Shown in pieces: positions 28,739 to 38,635 of a stretch of DNA of 64,000 bases. The stretch is taken from assembly GCA_900540255.1 (NCBI GenBank), contig UQFE01000002.1, positions 62,001-126,000 of the forward strand, in the 5' to 3' direction. The position numbers and the translations under genes are program-made. Within the stretch, counting starts at the first letter, position 1. Every line of letters starts with the position of its first letter. Below the pieces are notes generated by a model that had not been told where the DNA came from, searched no databases, and saw nothing but the letters and a program-made list of their open reading frames with translations. The DNA comes from an uncultured Clostridium sp. GTDB lineage: Bacteria > Bacillota > Clostridia > Clostridiales > Clostridiaceae.

Positions 28739-30019
28739 TTACCCCCTTAATATATCATTAAGTCTTTTAGAAATGTACTGCCATTTATATTCCTCTATAG
28801 CTCCATGCTTTATTCCCAATTCAATCATAGATGCTATTTTATTGATTCCATTAACAATTTCATCAACATTGTTATTGACAACAATACACTTTTCTTTATT
28901 TTTCACTACATCTTTTATAGGATCATTTTTATCTCCAAGAATAACAAAAATAAGTCCTTCTGCACCAAAGTAATCATAAACCTTAGCTGGGATTTGTTTT
29001 GAATTTTTATTTCCAAATAACAAAAGCACTTGACTATTAAGCATATATCCCAAAGCTTCATCATATGGAATTCTCGGTGAAACACTAACTTTATCAATAG
29101 CATTTAATTTATTTTTAACTTCATCACTATCAATATTTCCAAAAAACATAATATTTAATTTATTGTATAAATCAATATTTTCATTTTTAATTACATTTAA
29201 AGCATCTATAAATGGATTAACATTTCTAAGCTTTGAAAAAATTTCTCCTGCATAAACAAAATTTATTTTCTCCTTTTCTATAAGCTTAGGATTTGATTTT
29301 TCCTTTATTTCTTTATATTGCTTTTCATCATATCCTCTAGTTACTATAAATGTTTTTTCTATTGGAATATTATATGAATTTACATAATCATCTCTATTAG
29401 CCTTAGTTACAAAAATAAATCTGTCACTTAAATTAACAACTTTTCTTTCAAATGATTGTTCATATTTTCTTCTTACTGGACTTATATTTTCTCTTGTTGA
29501 ATCTTTAAGCCATGGATCGCTCCAATAAGTTACCCATGGTAAATCTTTAAACTCTTCTTTAATTTTCATTGCACAAATATGACTTGATGGCGGTTCATGC
29601 ATTGAAAACATAACATCAAATTTTTCTTTCTTCATTAATTCTATTCCATACTTTGATGCTGCTTTAGCCCAATTAAAATACATATCTGGTACTGCAATTA
29701 TAGATTTTCCTTTTTTAAGCATACTTTTTATAAAACTTTTATTATTTTGTGAAGAATTTACTGCAGCTTTATTGCTAGGCTTCTTTGGCATAATTTTTTC
29801 AAAGATTTTACCTCCTGAAATTATATGCATCTTCACTTTTTCGTTTAACATGCTAAGTATATACTCATCATAATAAATTGAATTCTTTGGGAAGTTCACC
29901 GTTAATAAGTGAACTTCATTTTCATCTATTTTAGCTAAATTATTTAAATATTGTAGTGTTTCTATAGATGCAGAATTATTTATTAATGGTGAATAACATG
30001 CTATAAATAATATTTTCAT
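28739..30019 (-). CDS. Glycosyltransferase-like protein (GT-B fold)
   Basis: A 426-residue protein starting MKILFIACYSPLINNSASIE with a GT4-like N-terminal domain and a middle NFVYAGEIFSKLRNVNPFIDAL segment typical of the donor domain. The usual EX7E motif is less clear here (VYDYFGAEGLIFVILG occupies the position), so the call is family-level. Its ATG overlaps the stop of the MurJ-like gene by four bases (ATGA), so translation is coupled. Confidence 0.75.
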   Translation of the reverse strand: MKILFIACYSPLINNSASIETLQYLNNLAKIDENEVHLLTVNFPKNSIYYDEYILSMLNEKVKMHIISGGKIFEKIMPKKPSNKAAVNSSQNNKSFIKSMLKKGKSIIAVPDMYFNWAKAASKYGIELMKKEKFDVMFSMHEPPSSHICAMKIKEEFKDLPWVTYWSDPWLKDSTRENISPVRRKYEQSFERKVVNLSDRFIFVTKANRDDYVNSYNIPIEKTFIVTRGYDEKQYKEIKEKSNPKLIEKEKINFVYAGEIFSKLRNVNPFIDALNVIKNENIDLYNKLNIMFFGNIDSDEVKNKLNAIDKVSVSPRIPYDEALGYMLNSQVLLLFGNKNSKQIPAKVYDYFGAEGLIFVILGDKNDPIKDVVKNKEKCIVVNNNVDEIVNGINKIASMIELGIKHGAIEEYKWQYISKRLNDILRG

Positions 30020-31563
30020 ATTTTCCTCCTAGGCGCTTTTTTAGATACCTTATTTTTTATCATATCTATTGCTTCATTAAATTCCTCAATTTTTAATATC
30101 TTACATAATATAGAATATATAAGTATACCTGCAGTTCCATTAACTAAAATGATTATTATTTTATTATCAAGGTTTAACACATTATTTAATGCAACTAATA
30201 CAAATAACATCATTATTGCAGCTAAAAGTATTTTTAATAACTTTATTATCATAGGTACAACATCAAAATTACCTACAAGTCTTCTAGTAGAAATAAATAA
30301 AAGTACTGCAGTTACTATAGATGATATGGTTGAAGCCATTGCCACTCCAAAAACTCCATATATCTTTGATAATGTAATGCTTAAAATAATATTTACAATA
30401 ACCCCTATAACACCATTCATCGTTGTAACCTTAGTTTTTTGCATTGAAAATAATGAAGAATTTAATATGTCTCTTACTCCTGTAAATGGTAATACTAATG
30501 AATAACCTAAAAATGCCAATGAAGTCAATCCTACATCAGAAGCTGTAAAATTACCTCTTTCATAAAAAATACTAATAACTTCTTTATTTAACAATATAAA
30601 TCCAAATGAAATTGGTACTAATAATAATGCTATTATTGAAACAGATTTTGATAAATACATTACAAAACCTTCATTATCTCCTTCATTTAACTTATTTGCC
30701 ATTAAAGGATACATTACCGATACAATTGCTGTTGTTATTGCAGTATTAGCAAAAACTATTATCTTTTGTGCAAAATCTAAAGCACTAACAGCTCCATCTC
30801 CCAATGATGATGCAACTTTCATATCAACTACCATATTTAATGAATTAGCTCCTGATCCAATTATTACAGGAATAATTAATATTAAAATCCTTTTAATTCT
30901 TTCATCTTTTAAATCAATAAATAATTTAAATTTATATCCATATTTATATAAAACTGGAACTTGAATTGCAACTCTTAAAAAGTTACCAATAACATTTGCA
31001 ATTGTAAGTCCAATAATATTTATATTTGAAAAAAATAATAAATAAATTATCATTGGTACATTAAAAAACATTCCTAAAATTGATGGTATAACAAAATCTT
31101 CACATACTTGAAGCATTGCCGTATAGCAAGCGTTTATTGATAAAAACAAAAGATTAAATAATGTTATTCTAGTTAAAAAAACTGTAAGTATAAATTTTTC
31201 ATTACTAAACCCATCAAACATAAAAGAAACTATTTCTCTTGTAAATGCAAACCCTAAAGAAAATGCAATAATAGATATTACTAATAATATGGATATTATA
31301 TTATTAGAAAATTTAAACATTTCTTCTTTATTTTTTTCATACTTGACTTTACTAAGCATAGGAATAAATACAGTGGATATAGCAAGCCCAACAATAGTAA
31401 AAACAGTTTCTGGTACAGATACAGCTGCTTTATAAGCATCTGTATACATATTCATACCAAATTGGTAGCTTACAAGCATATCTCTAAATAAACCTAAAAA
31501 TCTACTTATTATGCTTATAATCATTACAATAAATGCTGCTTTAAATATTTTGCTACCTTTCAT
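30016..31563 (-). CDS. murJ: MurJ/MviN-type lipid II or polysaccharide flippase
   Basis: A MOP-superfamily flippase with about 14 membrane segments in 515 residues. The N-terminus contains SRFLGLFRDMLVSYQFG, the MviN signature, and YPLMANKLNEGD lies mid-protein. MurJ moves lipid II across the membrane; paralogues sit in exopolysaccharide clusters. The neighbouring glycosyltransferases favour an oligosaccharide-lipid substrate, but lipid II is possible. The start at 31563 follows AGGGGTAAAAAAT and overlaps the tagA-like gene by 11 bp; an in-frame codon at 31590 would overlap it by 38 bp. Confidence 0.85.
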   Translation of the reverse strand: MKGSKIFKAAFIVMIISIISRFLGLFRDMLVSYQFGMNMYTDAYKAAVSVPETVFTIVGLAISTVFIPMLSKVKYEKNKEEMFKFSNNIISILLVISIIAFSLGFAFTREIVSFMFDGFSNEKFILTVFLTRITLFNLLFLSINACYTAMLQVCEDFVIPSILGMFFNVPMIIYLLFFSNINIIGLTIANVIGNFLRVAIQVPVLYKYGYKFKLFIDLKDERIKRILILIIPVIIGSGANSLNMVVDMKVASSLGDGAVSALDFAQKIIVFANTAITTAIVSVMYPLMANKLNEGDNEGFVMYLSKSVSIIALLLVPISFGFILLNKEVISIFYERGNFTASDVGLTSLAFLGYSLVLPFTGVRDILNSSLFSMQKTKVTTMNGVIGVIVNIILSITLSKIYGVFGVAMASTISSIVTAVLLFISTRRLVGNFDVVPMIIKLLKILLAAIMMLFVLVALNNVLNLDNKIIIILVNGTAGILIYSILCKILKIEEFNEAIDMIKNKVSKKAPRRKI

Positions 31564-32299
31564 ATTTTTTACCCCTATTTTTAATAACAATTCCTATAAA
31601 TTTAGGAATACTTCCAAGCCTCTTTATTCTCCACGGTTCCTTGGATACTCTATAAGCCCATTCCATACCTATATTAATCATCCATCTTGGTGCCCTATTA
31701 ACCTTTTCTGCAATAACATCAAAGCTTCCACCAACCCCCATAAATATTTTGCAAGGTAATTCATCCATATATTTCACAATAAAATTTTCTTGTCTTGGAC
31801 ATCCCATTGCTACAAAAATTGCCATTGGTTTCTTTTCTTTTATTTCTTCTAATATTTCTTTTGGATTATTTAAATCAAAAAAACCATTATGATATCCAGA
31901 AATATTTATTTTAGGAAAATCCCTAACTATATTAGCAACACAAGCCTTTAAATTTTCTTCACTTGCTCCTAATAAATAAATACTTTCTCCTGTTTTCTCA
32001 CATTTTTCAAGTATTTTTTTCATTAATTCTATTCCTGCTATTTTTTCCTTTACTGGAGTCTTTAATATTTTTGCACTTATTTGAACTCCAACTCCATCTG
32101 GTATTATTACTGACTTATCAGATATAAAATTTTTAAATAATTCTTTATTATTTAATCCAACATATAATACTTCTGGATTTCCTGATACAATATGAACCTT
32201 TTTCATGGAAAAAACTTTTTCTAAGCAGCTATTCATATCAGAAGCAAAAATTTTATAACCTAACATATCTATATTTCTATATCTTTCAGCTTTACCCAT
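31553..32299 (-). CDS. tagA: TagA/WecG/CpsF-type UDP-N-acetylmannosamine transferase
   Basis: These GT26 enzymes transfer ManNAc (or ManNAcA) to undecaprenyl-PP-GlcNAc, an early step in wall teichoic acid or polysaccharide synthesis. The 248 residues have IIPDGVGVQISAKIL with the proposed catalytic Asp, VAMGCPRQENFIV and GVGGSFDVIAEKVNRAPRWM, all diagnostic. The C-terminal basic helix suits membrane attachment. It overlaps the flippase gene by 11 bp and lies 14 bp after the TPR gene. Confidence 0.92.
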   Translation of the reverse strand: MGKAERYRNIDMLGYKIFASDMNSCLEKVFSMKKVHIVSGNPEVLYVGLNNKELFKNFISDKSVIIPDGVGVQISAKILKTPVKEKIAGIELMKKILEKCEKTGESIYLLGASEENLKACVANIVRDFPKINISGYHNGFFDLNNPKEILEEIKEKKPMAIFVAMGCPRQENFIVKYMDELPCKIFMGVGGSFDVIAEKVNRAPRWMINIGMEWAYRVSKEPWRIKRLGSIPKFIGIVIKNRGKKYER

Positions 32300-32312
32300 A
32301 TACTCTCTTCCC

Positions 32313-33407
32313 TTATTGCTCCTTGTTAATCATAGTATCTAATTGTTTTACTATTTCATCATCAGGATTTAAATTTTTAGCTATATCTAAATGTAATCTT
32401 GCATTTTCTAAATCATTAATATTTAAATAGCACATTACAATATTAGTACAAATTTCAACATCTCTAGATGCTTCAAATGCTTTTTTAAAGAATTTAATAG
32501 CTTCTTCAAAATCATTAATACAAGCATAATTTAAACCTAATTCAACTATAACTTCAAGTATTCCACTTTCTCTCTTTACACTTTCTTTTAAGTAATAAAT
32601 AGCCTTGTGATAATCTTCTAATTTTCTAAAAGCAATTCCTAAGTAATAATAAATAAGGGGATTTTCTTCAAATTCTCCTGCAAGTCTTAATAATATTTCA
32701 ACTGCCTTTGCTGGCTCTTCAGCTAATAATTCAATTGCATTTTCATAATCTGAAATATTTTGTATATCAGTATTTATTATTTCAACTTCTTTAGTTACCT
32801 TGCCACCCTTATTTATATATTCATTAATTGCAACTCTTGCAGCCTTAAAATCACCTTCATTTTTAAGAACAATTGCTTTATATAAATATGGTTCTGCTAT
32901 TTTTAAATTATTTGTAATGCAATATTCAATATCATCTAATAATATATCCTTAAAGCTACTATCCTGTTCTCTTATAGTTTCACCTACAAGAAGTATTTTT
33001 TTCATAACTTCAAGGTCCTTTGAATATGAATAATATCCTTTTAATAAAAGATAAGCATCTAAATATCTTTCTTCTTGTATTCTTTTGCTTATTAATGATT
33101 TAATACAATTTTCTGTATCTTTTATATAATCTAAAATTAACTCATAATCATCATTAAATCTTAAATTTTCATCTGCACCAATTGCTATAAACATTCCTTC
33201 TATAAAATAGTATATTGGTAAGTTCTTTATCTTTATTTCATCATTTATATTTGAACTTATGTATTCAGAACTAATTGGTAAATATAAATCTTTATTTTTA
33301 AAAGTAACATATGATGGTATTCCTATATTTTCTTTAAATCCATCTTTATTCATTTCTAAAAATAATAATTTACTCATTCTTTCCTTAATTTTTGCCTTAT
33401 AATCCAT
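32313..33407 (-). CDS. TPR-repeat protein
   Basis: The 364-residue protein has an uncharacterised N-terminal half and a C-terminal run of TPR-like helices from about residue 170: PAKAVEILLRLAGEFEENP, LIYYYLGIAFRKLEDYHKAI and IVELGLNYACINDFEEAIKF. No signal peptide or membrane segment is visible. It is the first gene of the tagA-flippase-glycosyltransferase run, so it may scaffold or regulate polysaccharide assembly; that is inference. An AGGAGTG SD precedes the ATG. Confidence 0.8.
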   Translation of the reverse strand: MDYKAKIKERMSKLLFLEMNKDGFKENIGIPSYVTFKNKDLYLPISSEYISSNINDEIKIKNLPIYYFIEGMFIAIGADENLRFNDDYELILDYIKDTENCIKSLISKRIQEERYLDAYLLLKGYYSYSKDLEVMKKILLVGETIREQDSSFKDILLDDIEYCITNNLKIAEPYLYKAIVLKNEGDFKAARVAINEYINKGGKVTKEVEIINTDIQNISDYENAIELLAEEPAKAVEILLRLAGEFEENPLIYYYLGIAFRKLEDYHKAIYYLKESVKRESGILEVIVELGLNYACINDFEEAIKFFKKAFEASRDVEICTNIVMCYLNINDLENARLHLDIAKNLNPDDEIVKQLDTMINKEQ

Positions 33408-33494
33408 AAATTACACTCCTTTAGTAAATTATTTCATTATTCATAATACATTATTACCTTAAAAGTTTCAAATTAATTAAGTAAAATAAAAAAA

Positions 33495-33512
33495 CTGCTG
33501 GAATACCAGCAG
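33495..33512 (-). terminator. Terminator after phosphoglucomutase
   Basis: Perfect stem CTGCTGG/CCAGCAG with AATA/TATT loop, followed on the minus strand by TTTTTTTATTTT; 8 bp after the stop. Confidence 0.9.
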
Positions 33513-33520
33513 CCCTTTTA

Positions 33521-35248
33521 TTATGCTAATTTTTCATTTATAATTTCCATAACCTTTTCGTTAAATCTCTTTAACTTTTCTTCAGCATTTGTTAAACTTT
33601 CTCCCTTAACTGCTGAATAAACTTTCATTTTTGGTTCTGTACCTGAAGGTCTAACAACAAATGATGAACCATCAGCTAAAATGTATTTTAATACATTTGA
33701 TTTTGGTAAGTTAATAACAAATTCTGTATTGTTTTCTAAATTTTCTTCTTTACTTAACTTATAGTCAAGTCTAGTTGCAACTTTAACTCCATCAACTTCT
33801 GTTAAAGCTGTTTCTCTTAATAAATCTAAGCACTTACTAATTTTTTCTTGCCCTTCTTTACCTTTTAACTCAATTGAAATTAAGTCTTCTTTAAAGAATC
33901 CAATTCTATTATAAAGTTCAATTAAAGCTTCATATAAAGATTTTCCTTGTTCTTTATAATAAAGTGTCATTTCTGCTATTAACATAGAAGCTATAACAGC
34001 ATCTTTATCTCTAACAAATTCTCCAGCTAAATATCCATAACTTTCTTCAAATCCAAATAAATACTTCTTATCTCCCTTTTCTTGGAATTGTCTTATTTTT
34101 TCTCCAATATATTTGAAGCCAGTTAAAACATCCATTATTTCAACACCATAGTAATTAGCTATAGCTCTTGCACCTTCACTTGTTACGATAGTTTTAATAA
34201 CAACTCCATTTGAAGGTAATTTTCCTTCTTCTTTAAGTGATGATAATATATAATCTGTTAATAAAAGACCTGTTTGATTTCCTGTTAAAACTTTATATTC
34301 CCCACTATTTTCTTTAACAACAACACCTATTCTATCACAATCTGGGTCTGTACCAAATATGATATCAGGAGTATTTGTTTTAGCCATTTCTAAAGCTAAT
34401 TCAAATACTTGTGGATTTTCTGGATTTGGATAAGAAGCTGTTGGGAAGTTACCATCTGGTTTTTCTTGTTCTTTTACAACTTCAACATTTTCATATCCTA
34501 ATTCTTTAAGCACTCTTCTAACTGGCATATTTCCACTACCATGAATTGGAGTATATATAACCTTTAAGTCTTTAGCATGCTCTTTAACTAATTCTGTTCT
34601 TATAGTAAGACCTTTTACTTCTTCAAGATAAGCCTTATCTACATCTTCACCTATATATTCTAAAAGATTGTCTTTTATTGCTTCTTCTAAAGAAATAGTC
34701 TTTATATCTTCATAATTTTCTATGCTATTTACTTCATTAATAATTAGTCCAGCCTTTTCGTCTGTAACTTGTCCACCGAATTCATCATATACTTTATATC
34801 CATTGTATATTTTTGGATTATGTGAAGCTGTAATTACTATTCCACCTTGACAACTTAAATGTCTCGTTGCAAAAGAAAGCATTGGTGTTGGTCTTAAGCT
34901 TTCATATAAATATACTTTTACATTATTTGCACAAAGAGTTAAAGCTGCTGCTTCAGCAAATTCCTTTGACATATTTCTTGAATCATATGCAATTGCAACC
35001 TTTGGTGATTCAAAGTTTTTATTTAAATAATTAGCAAAGCCTTGTGTTGCCTTTGATACAGTATAAACGTTCATTCTGTTAGAACCATATCCTATAACCC
35101 CTCTTAGTCCACCTGTACCAAAATCTAATTCTTTATAAAATCTATCTTCCAATTCTTTTTCGTCTGTAATTCCTCTTAGTTCTTCTTTTACGCTTTCTGA
35201 TATTACTTTTGAGTTTAACCACTCATTATACTTCTCTTTATAATTCAT
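33521..35248 (-). CDS. pgcA: Phosphoglucomutase / phosphomannomutase (PgcA type)
   Basis: Alpha-phosphohexomutase that interconverts glucose-6-P and glucose-1-P, supplying UDP-glucose for envelope polymers. The 575 residues show FGTGGLRG near the start, the phosphoserine motif ITASHNPKIYNG (Ser142), the metal loop GTDPDCDRIG, and the C-terminal phosphate-binding RPSGTEPK. It has its own strong terminator, so it is separate from the TPR gene downstream, but the location beside envelope genes fits its role. Length and motifs match Bacillus PgcA. Confidence 0.92.
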   Translation of the reverse strand: MNYKEKYNEWLNSKVISESVKEELRGITDEKELEDRFYKELDFGTGGLRGVIGYGSNRMNVYTVSKATQGFANYLNKNFESPKVAIAYDSRNMSKEFAEAAALTLCANNVKVYLYESLRPTPMLSFATRHLSCQGGIVITASHNPKIYNGYKVYDEFGGQVTDEKAGLIINEVNSIENYEDIKTISLEEAIKDNLLEYIGEDVDKAYLEEVKGLTIRTELVKEHAKDLKVIYTPIHGSGNMPVRRVLKELGYENVEVVKEQEKPDGNFPTASYPNPENPQVFELALEMAKTNTPDIIFGTDPDCDRIGVVVKENSGEYKVLTGNQTGLLLTDYILSSLKEEGKLPSNGVVIKTIVTSEGARAIANYYGVEIMDVLTGFKYIGEKIRQFQEKGDKKYLFGFEESYGYLAGEFVRDKDAVIASMLIAEMTLYYKEQGKSLYEALIELYNRIGFFKEDLISIELKGKEGQEKISKCLDLLRETALTEVDGVKVATRLDYKLSKEENLENNTEFVINLPKSNVLKYILADGSSFVVRPSGTEPKMKVYSAVKGESLTNAEEKLKRFNEKVMEIINEKLA

Positions 35249-35330
35249 TTTATTCCCTCCTAAACATTTTCAATAGTATATCCCTTAGTTATTATATACC
35301 AAATTTATATAAAATTAAATAAAAAAATAA

Positions 35331-35427
35331 GAAGATGTCGCATTAAGAATAAATACTACAATATATTGTGTTGATTTTTATTTTTAAAACAATATATTGT
35401 GTATAAAATTTTTAGTGCGACAGCCCC
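35331..35427. repeat. Palindromic intergenic repeat, copy 2 (MITE-like)
   Basis: Differs from the copy at 2070-2167 by only a few bases and one or two single-base gaps. It begins GAAGATGTCGCATTAA and ends TTTTTAGTGCGACAGCCCC. Here the outer bases extend the pairing: AAAAAAATAAG before and CTTATTTTTT after the element. It lies just after the L25 stop on the minus strand and, with its T-run, probably ends that transcript. Confidence 0.75.
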
Positions 35428-35447
35428 TTATTTTTTGCATATATTTT

Positions 35448-36053
35448 TTATTCTGCTACATCTTTTATATCAGCTTCTTGTGCTTCATCCATATCATCAC
35501 TAACTGTCTTACGTTCATAACTTATAGAAGCAATTACTGAATTTAAATCATCTAAAATTGATATTTCTGATGCAACTTCTAAATCTCCAAATTTATATAC
35601 AGACCCAACAGTTCCTGTACCTACATTAAAATCTATATATTTAGGTATTGCTTCAGCTGAACATTCAACTTTTACATTATCTTTTTCTTTTTGTAATACA
35701 ATACCTTTCTTATTAAGAAATTCTTCACCAATATAATGTATTGGTACAGAAGAAATTACCTTTTCATTTCCTCTTACTTCTTCTAAATCCAAATGAATAA
35801 TTTTATTTGTAACTGGATCTTTTTGAATTTCTTTTATTAAGCCTTTATGATTTTCTCCATCTAAAGAAAATTCAAGAACTCCATGTTGCCCATTAATTCC
35901 TATTTCATGAGCTAATTCAATTTCTCCTACTTCAAATGCTAAGTTTTTTATTGTTTTCCCATATAAAACACCTGGTACCTTACCATGTTTTCTTGATTTT
36001 TTTGCACTATTTGGAATATCTGTTGGTCTTTTATTAATTTCTAAACCTGACAC
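35448..36053 (-). CDS. rplY: Ribosomal protein L25 / general stress protein Ctc
   Basis: Long (CTC/TL5) form of L25, which binds 5S rRNA. The 201 residues have an N-terminal 5S-binding domain with GKVPGVLYGK and a C-terminal beta domain with EVRGNEKVISSVPIHYIGEEF. The final residues are acidic and disordered. Translation starts at GTG (36053) with AGGAGGTAATGTGAA upstream. It is monocistronic and bounded downstream by the palindromic repeat. In Bacillus ctc is stress-induced; no regulatory site was recognised here. Confidence 0.92.
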   Translation of the reverse strand: MSGLEINKRPTDIPNSAKKSRKHGKVPGVLYGKTIKNLAFEVGEIELAHEIGINGQHGVLEFSLDGENHKGLIKEIQKDPVTNKIIHLDLEEVRGNEKVISSVPIHYIGEEFLNKKGIVLQKEKDNVKVECSAEAIPKYIDFNVGTGTVGSVYKFGDLEVASEISILDDLNSVIASISYERKTVSDDMDEAQEADIKDVAE

Positions 36054-36293
36054 TTCACATTACCTCCTGTTTTTAAACTCTCTTAGATATTCTTGCCAGA
36101 TAATTTATAATTTATACATTTACCCTATTTACATTTAAATTTTAATATATTTCCTCCTAAAATTAGGCTGAATATTTTTTCTATATGAACTTATGACATT
36201 TTTATTTTAAATCCATATAATGTATTATTATAATTTTTATTTTTGGATAAATTTTCATAATAGTTATACCTAAACTATAGACAAATCATAATT

Positions 36294-36321
36294 TTGTGTT
36301 AGAATTATGAACAGGTATACT
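36294..36321 (+). promoter_or_regulatory. Probable promoter of the glmS transcript
   Basis: -35 TTGTGT (36294-36299), 16-bp spacer, -10 TATACT (36316-36321). A start near 36328 would give a leader of about 50 nt before the ribozyme cleavage site, then the ribozyme and glmS. Confidence 0.55.
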
Positions 36322-36380
36322 AAATAATTAACGAAGGATGTGATTATTATAGTAATACAACAAATTATAATTTCATAAAA

Positions 36381-36630
36381 GCGCCAGAACTTAAGTGGAT
36401 ATAGATAACTAGCTTTTAAATCATTTAATTAAACCAAAGGTTTGATTTTTTAAAGGAAACTCAGCTTACGCTGAGTAAGTTCGACCAACCAAATCGAAGA
36501 TTTGGGGTCTCACTTAAGTTGACGAGGATGGGGAGTATCGAATTCTTCGGCGGGTGCCCCACGGTATCGCACTACCGTTAACGACTAGCAAAACTACAAA
36601 GTGATTTGTAGCACAATTCTAGTCTGGTGT
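36381..36630 (+). ncRNA. glmS ribozyme (GlcN6P-responsive)
   Basis: Self-cleaving ribozyme that destroys glmS mRNA when glucosamine-6-phosphate is high. The cleavage site lies before GCGCC at 36381. The core shows GCGCCAGAAC, GACGAGGATGGGGAGTATCG, TTCGGCGGGTGCCCCACGG, CACTACCGTTAACGACTAG and the P3-P4 tail ending CTAGTC. P1 is formed by AACTTAAGTG (36388-36397) and CACTTAAGTT (36511-36520). The roughly 113 nt between these arms holds at least three extra hairpins, e.g. ACTCAGCTTACGCTGAGT and CCAAATCGAAGATTTGG. Confidence 0.95.
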
Positions 36631-36748
36631 TAAAACCTTCATTGTTTTTTTAATGTCCTAGTACTAGTATACCCTTTTTAATACTGTCATTTAAAAATTA
36701 CAATAAACTCTAAAAAATATTTTAATAATGGAAGGAAGATTATTTATT

Positions 36749-38572
36749 ATGTGCGGAATAGTTGGATATGTAGGAAAAAGACAAGCGTCTAATCTATTAG
36801 TAGAAGGATTATCAAAATTAGAATACAGAGGCTATGACTCTGCAGGTGTTGCAATTTTAAATGAAGGAATTAATGTTAGAAAATTCAAAGGTCGTTTAAA
36901 TAATTTAGCATTAAGCTTAAAAGAAAAACCTGTTAATGGTCATATTGGAATTGGTCATACTAGATGGGCTACTCATGGTGAACCATCTGATGTAAATTCA
37001 CATCCTCATACTACAGAAAATGCTACAATTAGTGTAGTTCATAATGGTATTATAGAAAATTATATGAAATTAAGAGAATGGTTATCTTCAAAGGGATATA
37101 AATTCTTTTCAGAAACAGATACAGAAGTTATACCAAACTTAATTGATTACTATTATAAAGATGATTTATTTGAAGCTGTAGTAAAAGCAACTTCTAAACT
37201 TGAAGGAAGCTTTGCTATTGGTGTAATAGCTAAAAATGAGCCAAATAAATTAATTGCTGTAAGAAAAGACAGTCCTCTTATAGTTGGTTTAGGTAAAGAT
37301 GAAAGCTTTATTGCTTCAGATATACCTGCTGTTTTAAATCATACAAGAGATGTTTATCTTTTAGAAGATAAAGAGTTTGCCATACTAACTCCTAATGGTG
37401 TTGAACTTAGAAATGAAGATGGCGAAAAAATAGAAAAAGAAATTTATCATGTTACTTGGAATATTGATGCAGCTGAAAAAGGTGGTTTTGAGGATTTCAT
37501 GTTAAAAGAAATTCATGAACAACCAAGAGCTGTTAAAGATACTTTAGCTAGTAAGATTGCTTTAGGAAAAGAAATTTCAATAGATAATATATCTTTCACA
37601 AAGGAACAATTAGAAAACTTTGATAGAGTTTATATAGTTGCTTGTGGAACTGCTTATCACGCAGGTTTAGTTGGAAAAACAGTAATTGAAAAATTTGCTA
37701 AAATACCTGTTGAAATTGATATAGCATCAGAATTTAGATATAGAGAGCCAATGGTAACTAACAAAACATTAATAATTGTTGTATCTCAATCTGGTGAAAC
37801 TGCTGATACCTTAGCTGTTTTAAGAGATAGTAAAAAACAAGGTGCAAGAGTTTTAGCTATAACAAACGTTGTAGGTTCATCTGTATCAAGAGAAGCTGAT
37901 GATGTATTTTATACATTGGCTGGTCCTGAAATAGCAGTTGCTTCAACAAAGGCTTATGTTACTCAATTAGCTGCTTTTTATATCTTAGGTTTATATTTTG
38001 CTTCATTAAAAGAAACTATGACTAATGAAGAAATTGAAACAATTAAAGCAGAATTATTACAAATACCAAATAAAATTGATAAAGCATTAAAAATGAAAGA
38101 TTCTCTTCAAAAATTTGCTTCTACTCATTATAATCACAAAGATATGTACTTTTTAGGAAGAGGTCTTGATTATGCAGTTGCAATGGAAGGATCTTTGAAA
38201 CTTAAAGAAATATCTTATATACACTGTGATGCTTATGCTGGTGGAGAATTAAAACATGGACCTATAGCATTAATAGAAAAAAATACTGCTGTTATAACTT
38301 TATTAACTCAAGAATCATTAAAGGATAAAATGATTAGTAATGTAAGAGAAGTTTCTACAAGAGGTGGAAATATATTTGCAGTTGTAAATGAAGGAGATAC
38401 AACTACTAAGGAAGTTGTTGATGATTTAATTTATATTCCAAAAACTATTGATATATTAACTCCACTTATAAGTGTTGTTCCACTTCAATTAATTTCTTAC
38501 TATGTTGCAAAACAAAAAGGTTGTGATGTTGATAAGCCAAGAAACCTTGCAAAATCAGTAACTGTAGAGTAA
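36749..38572 (+). CDS. glmS: Glutamine--fructose-6-phosphate aminotransferase
   Basis: GlmS makes glucosamine-6-phosphate from fructose-6-phosphate and glutamine, the first step to UDP-GlcNAc. The start at 36749 gives MCGIVGYVG, so Cys becomes the N-terminal nucleophile after Met removal; the in-frame ATG at 36728 would block this. The glutaminase domain shows HTRWATHGEPSDVNSHPH; two SIS domains follow with VACGTAYHAG, SQSGETADT, and the C-terminal DKPRNLAKSVTVE. The 607 residues are full length. Feedback control is by the ribozyme in the leader, and a strong bidirectional hairpin follows. Confidence 0.97.
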   Translation: MCGIVGYVGKRQASNLLVEGLSKLEYRGYDSAGVAILNEGINVRKFKGRLNNLALSLKEKPVNGHIGIGHTRWATHGEPSDVNSHPHTTENATISVVHNGIIENYMKLREWLSSKGYKFFSETDTEVIPNLIDYYYKDDLFEAVVKATSKLEGSFAIGVIAKNEPNKLIAVRKDSPLIVGLGKDESFIASDIPAVLNHTRDVYLLEDKEFAILTPNGVELRNEDGEKIEKEIYHVTWNIDAAEKGGFEDFMLKEIHEQPRAVKDTLASKIALGKEISIDNISFTKEQLENFDRVYIVACGTAYHAGLVGKTVIEKFAKIPVEIDIASEFRYREPMVTNKTLIIVVSQSGETADTLAVLRDSKKQGARVLAITNVVGSSVSREADDVFYTLAGPEIAVASTKAYVTQLAAFYILGLYFASLKETMTNEEIETIKAELLQIPNKIDKALKMKDSLQKFASTHYNHKDMYFLGRGLDYAVAMEGSLKLKEISYIHCDAYAGGELKHGPIALIEKNTAVITLLTQESLKDKMISNVREVSTRGGNIFAVVNEGDTTTKEVVDDLIYIPKTIDILTPLISVVPLQLISYYVAKQKGCDVDKPRNLAKSVTVE

Positions 38573-38591
38573 TTAAAAAAATTATATAAAT

Positions 38592-38630
38592 AAAAAAGAA
38601 TGATATTTCACAAAAATATCATTCTTTTTT
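38592..38630. terminator. Bidirectional terminator between glmS and the SNF2 helicase gene
   Basis: Perfect 17-bp stem AAAAAAGAATGATATTT with a five-base loop; a T6 run closes the hairpin on either strand. It lies between convergent stops at 38572 and 38636. Confidence 0.92.
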
Positions 38631-38635
38631 ATTAA

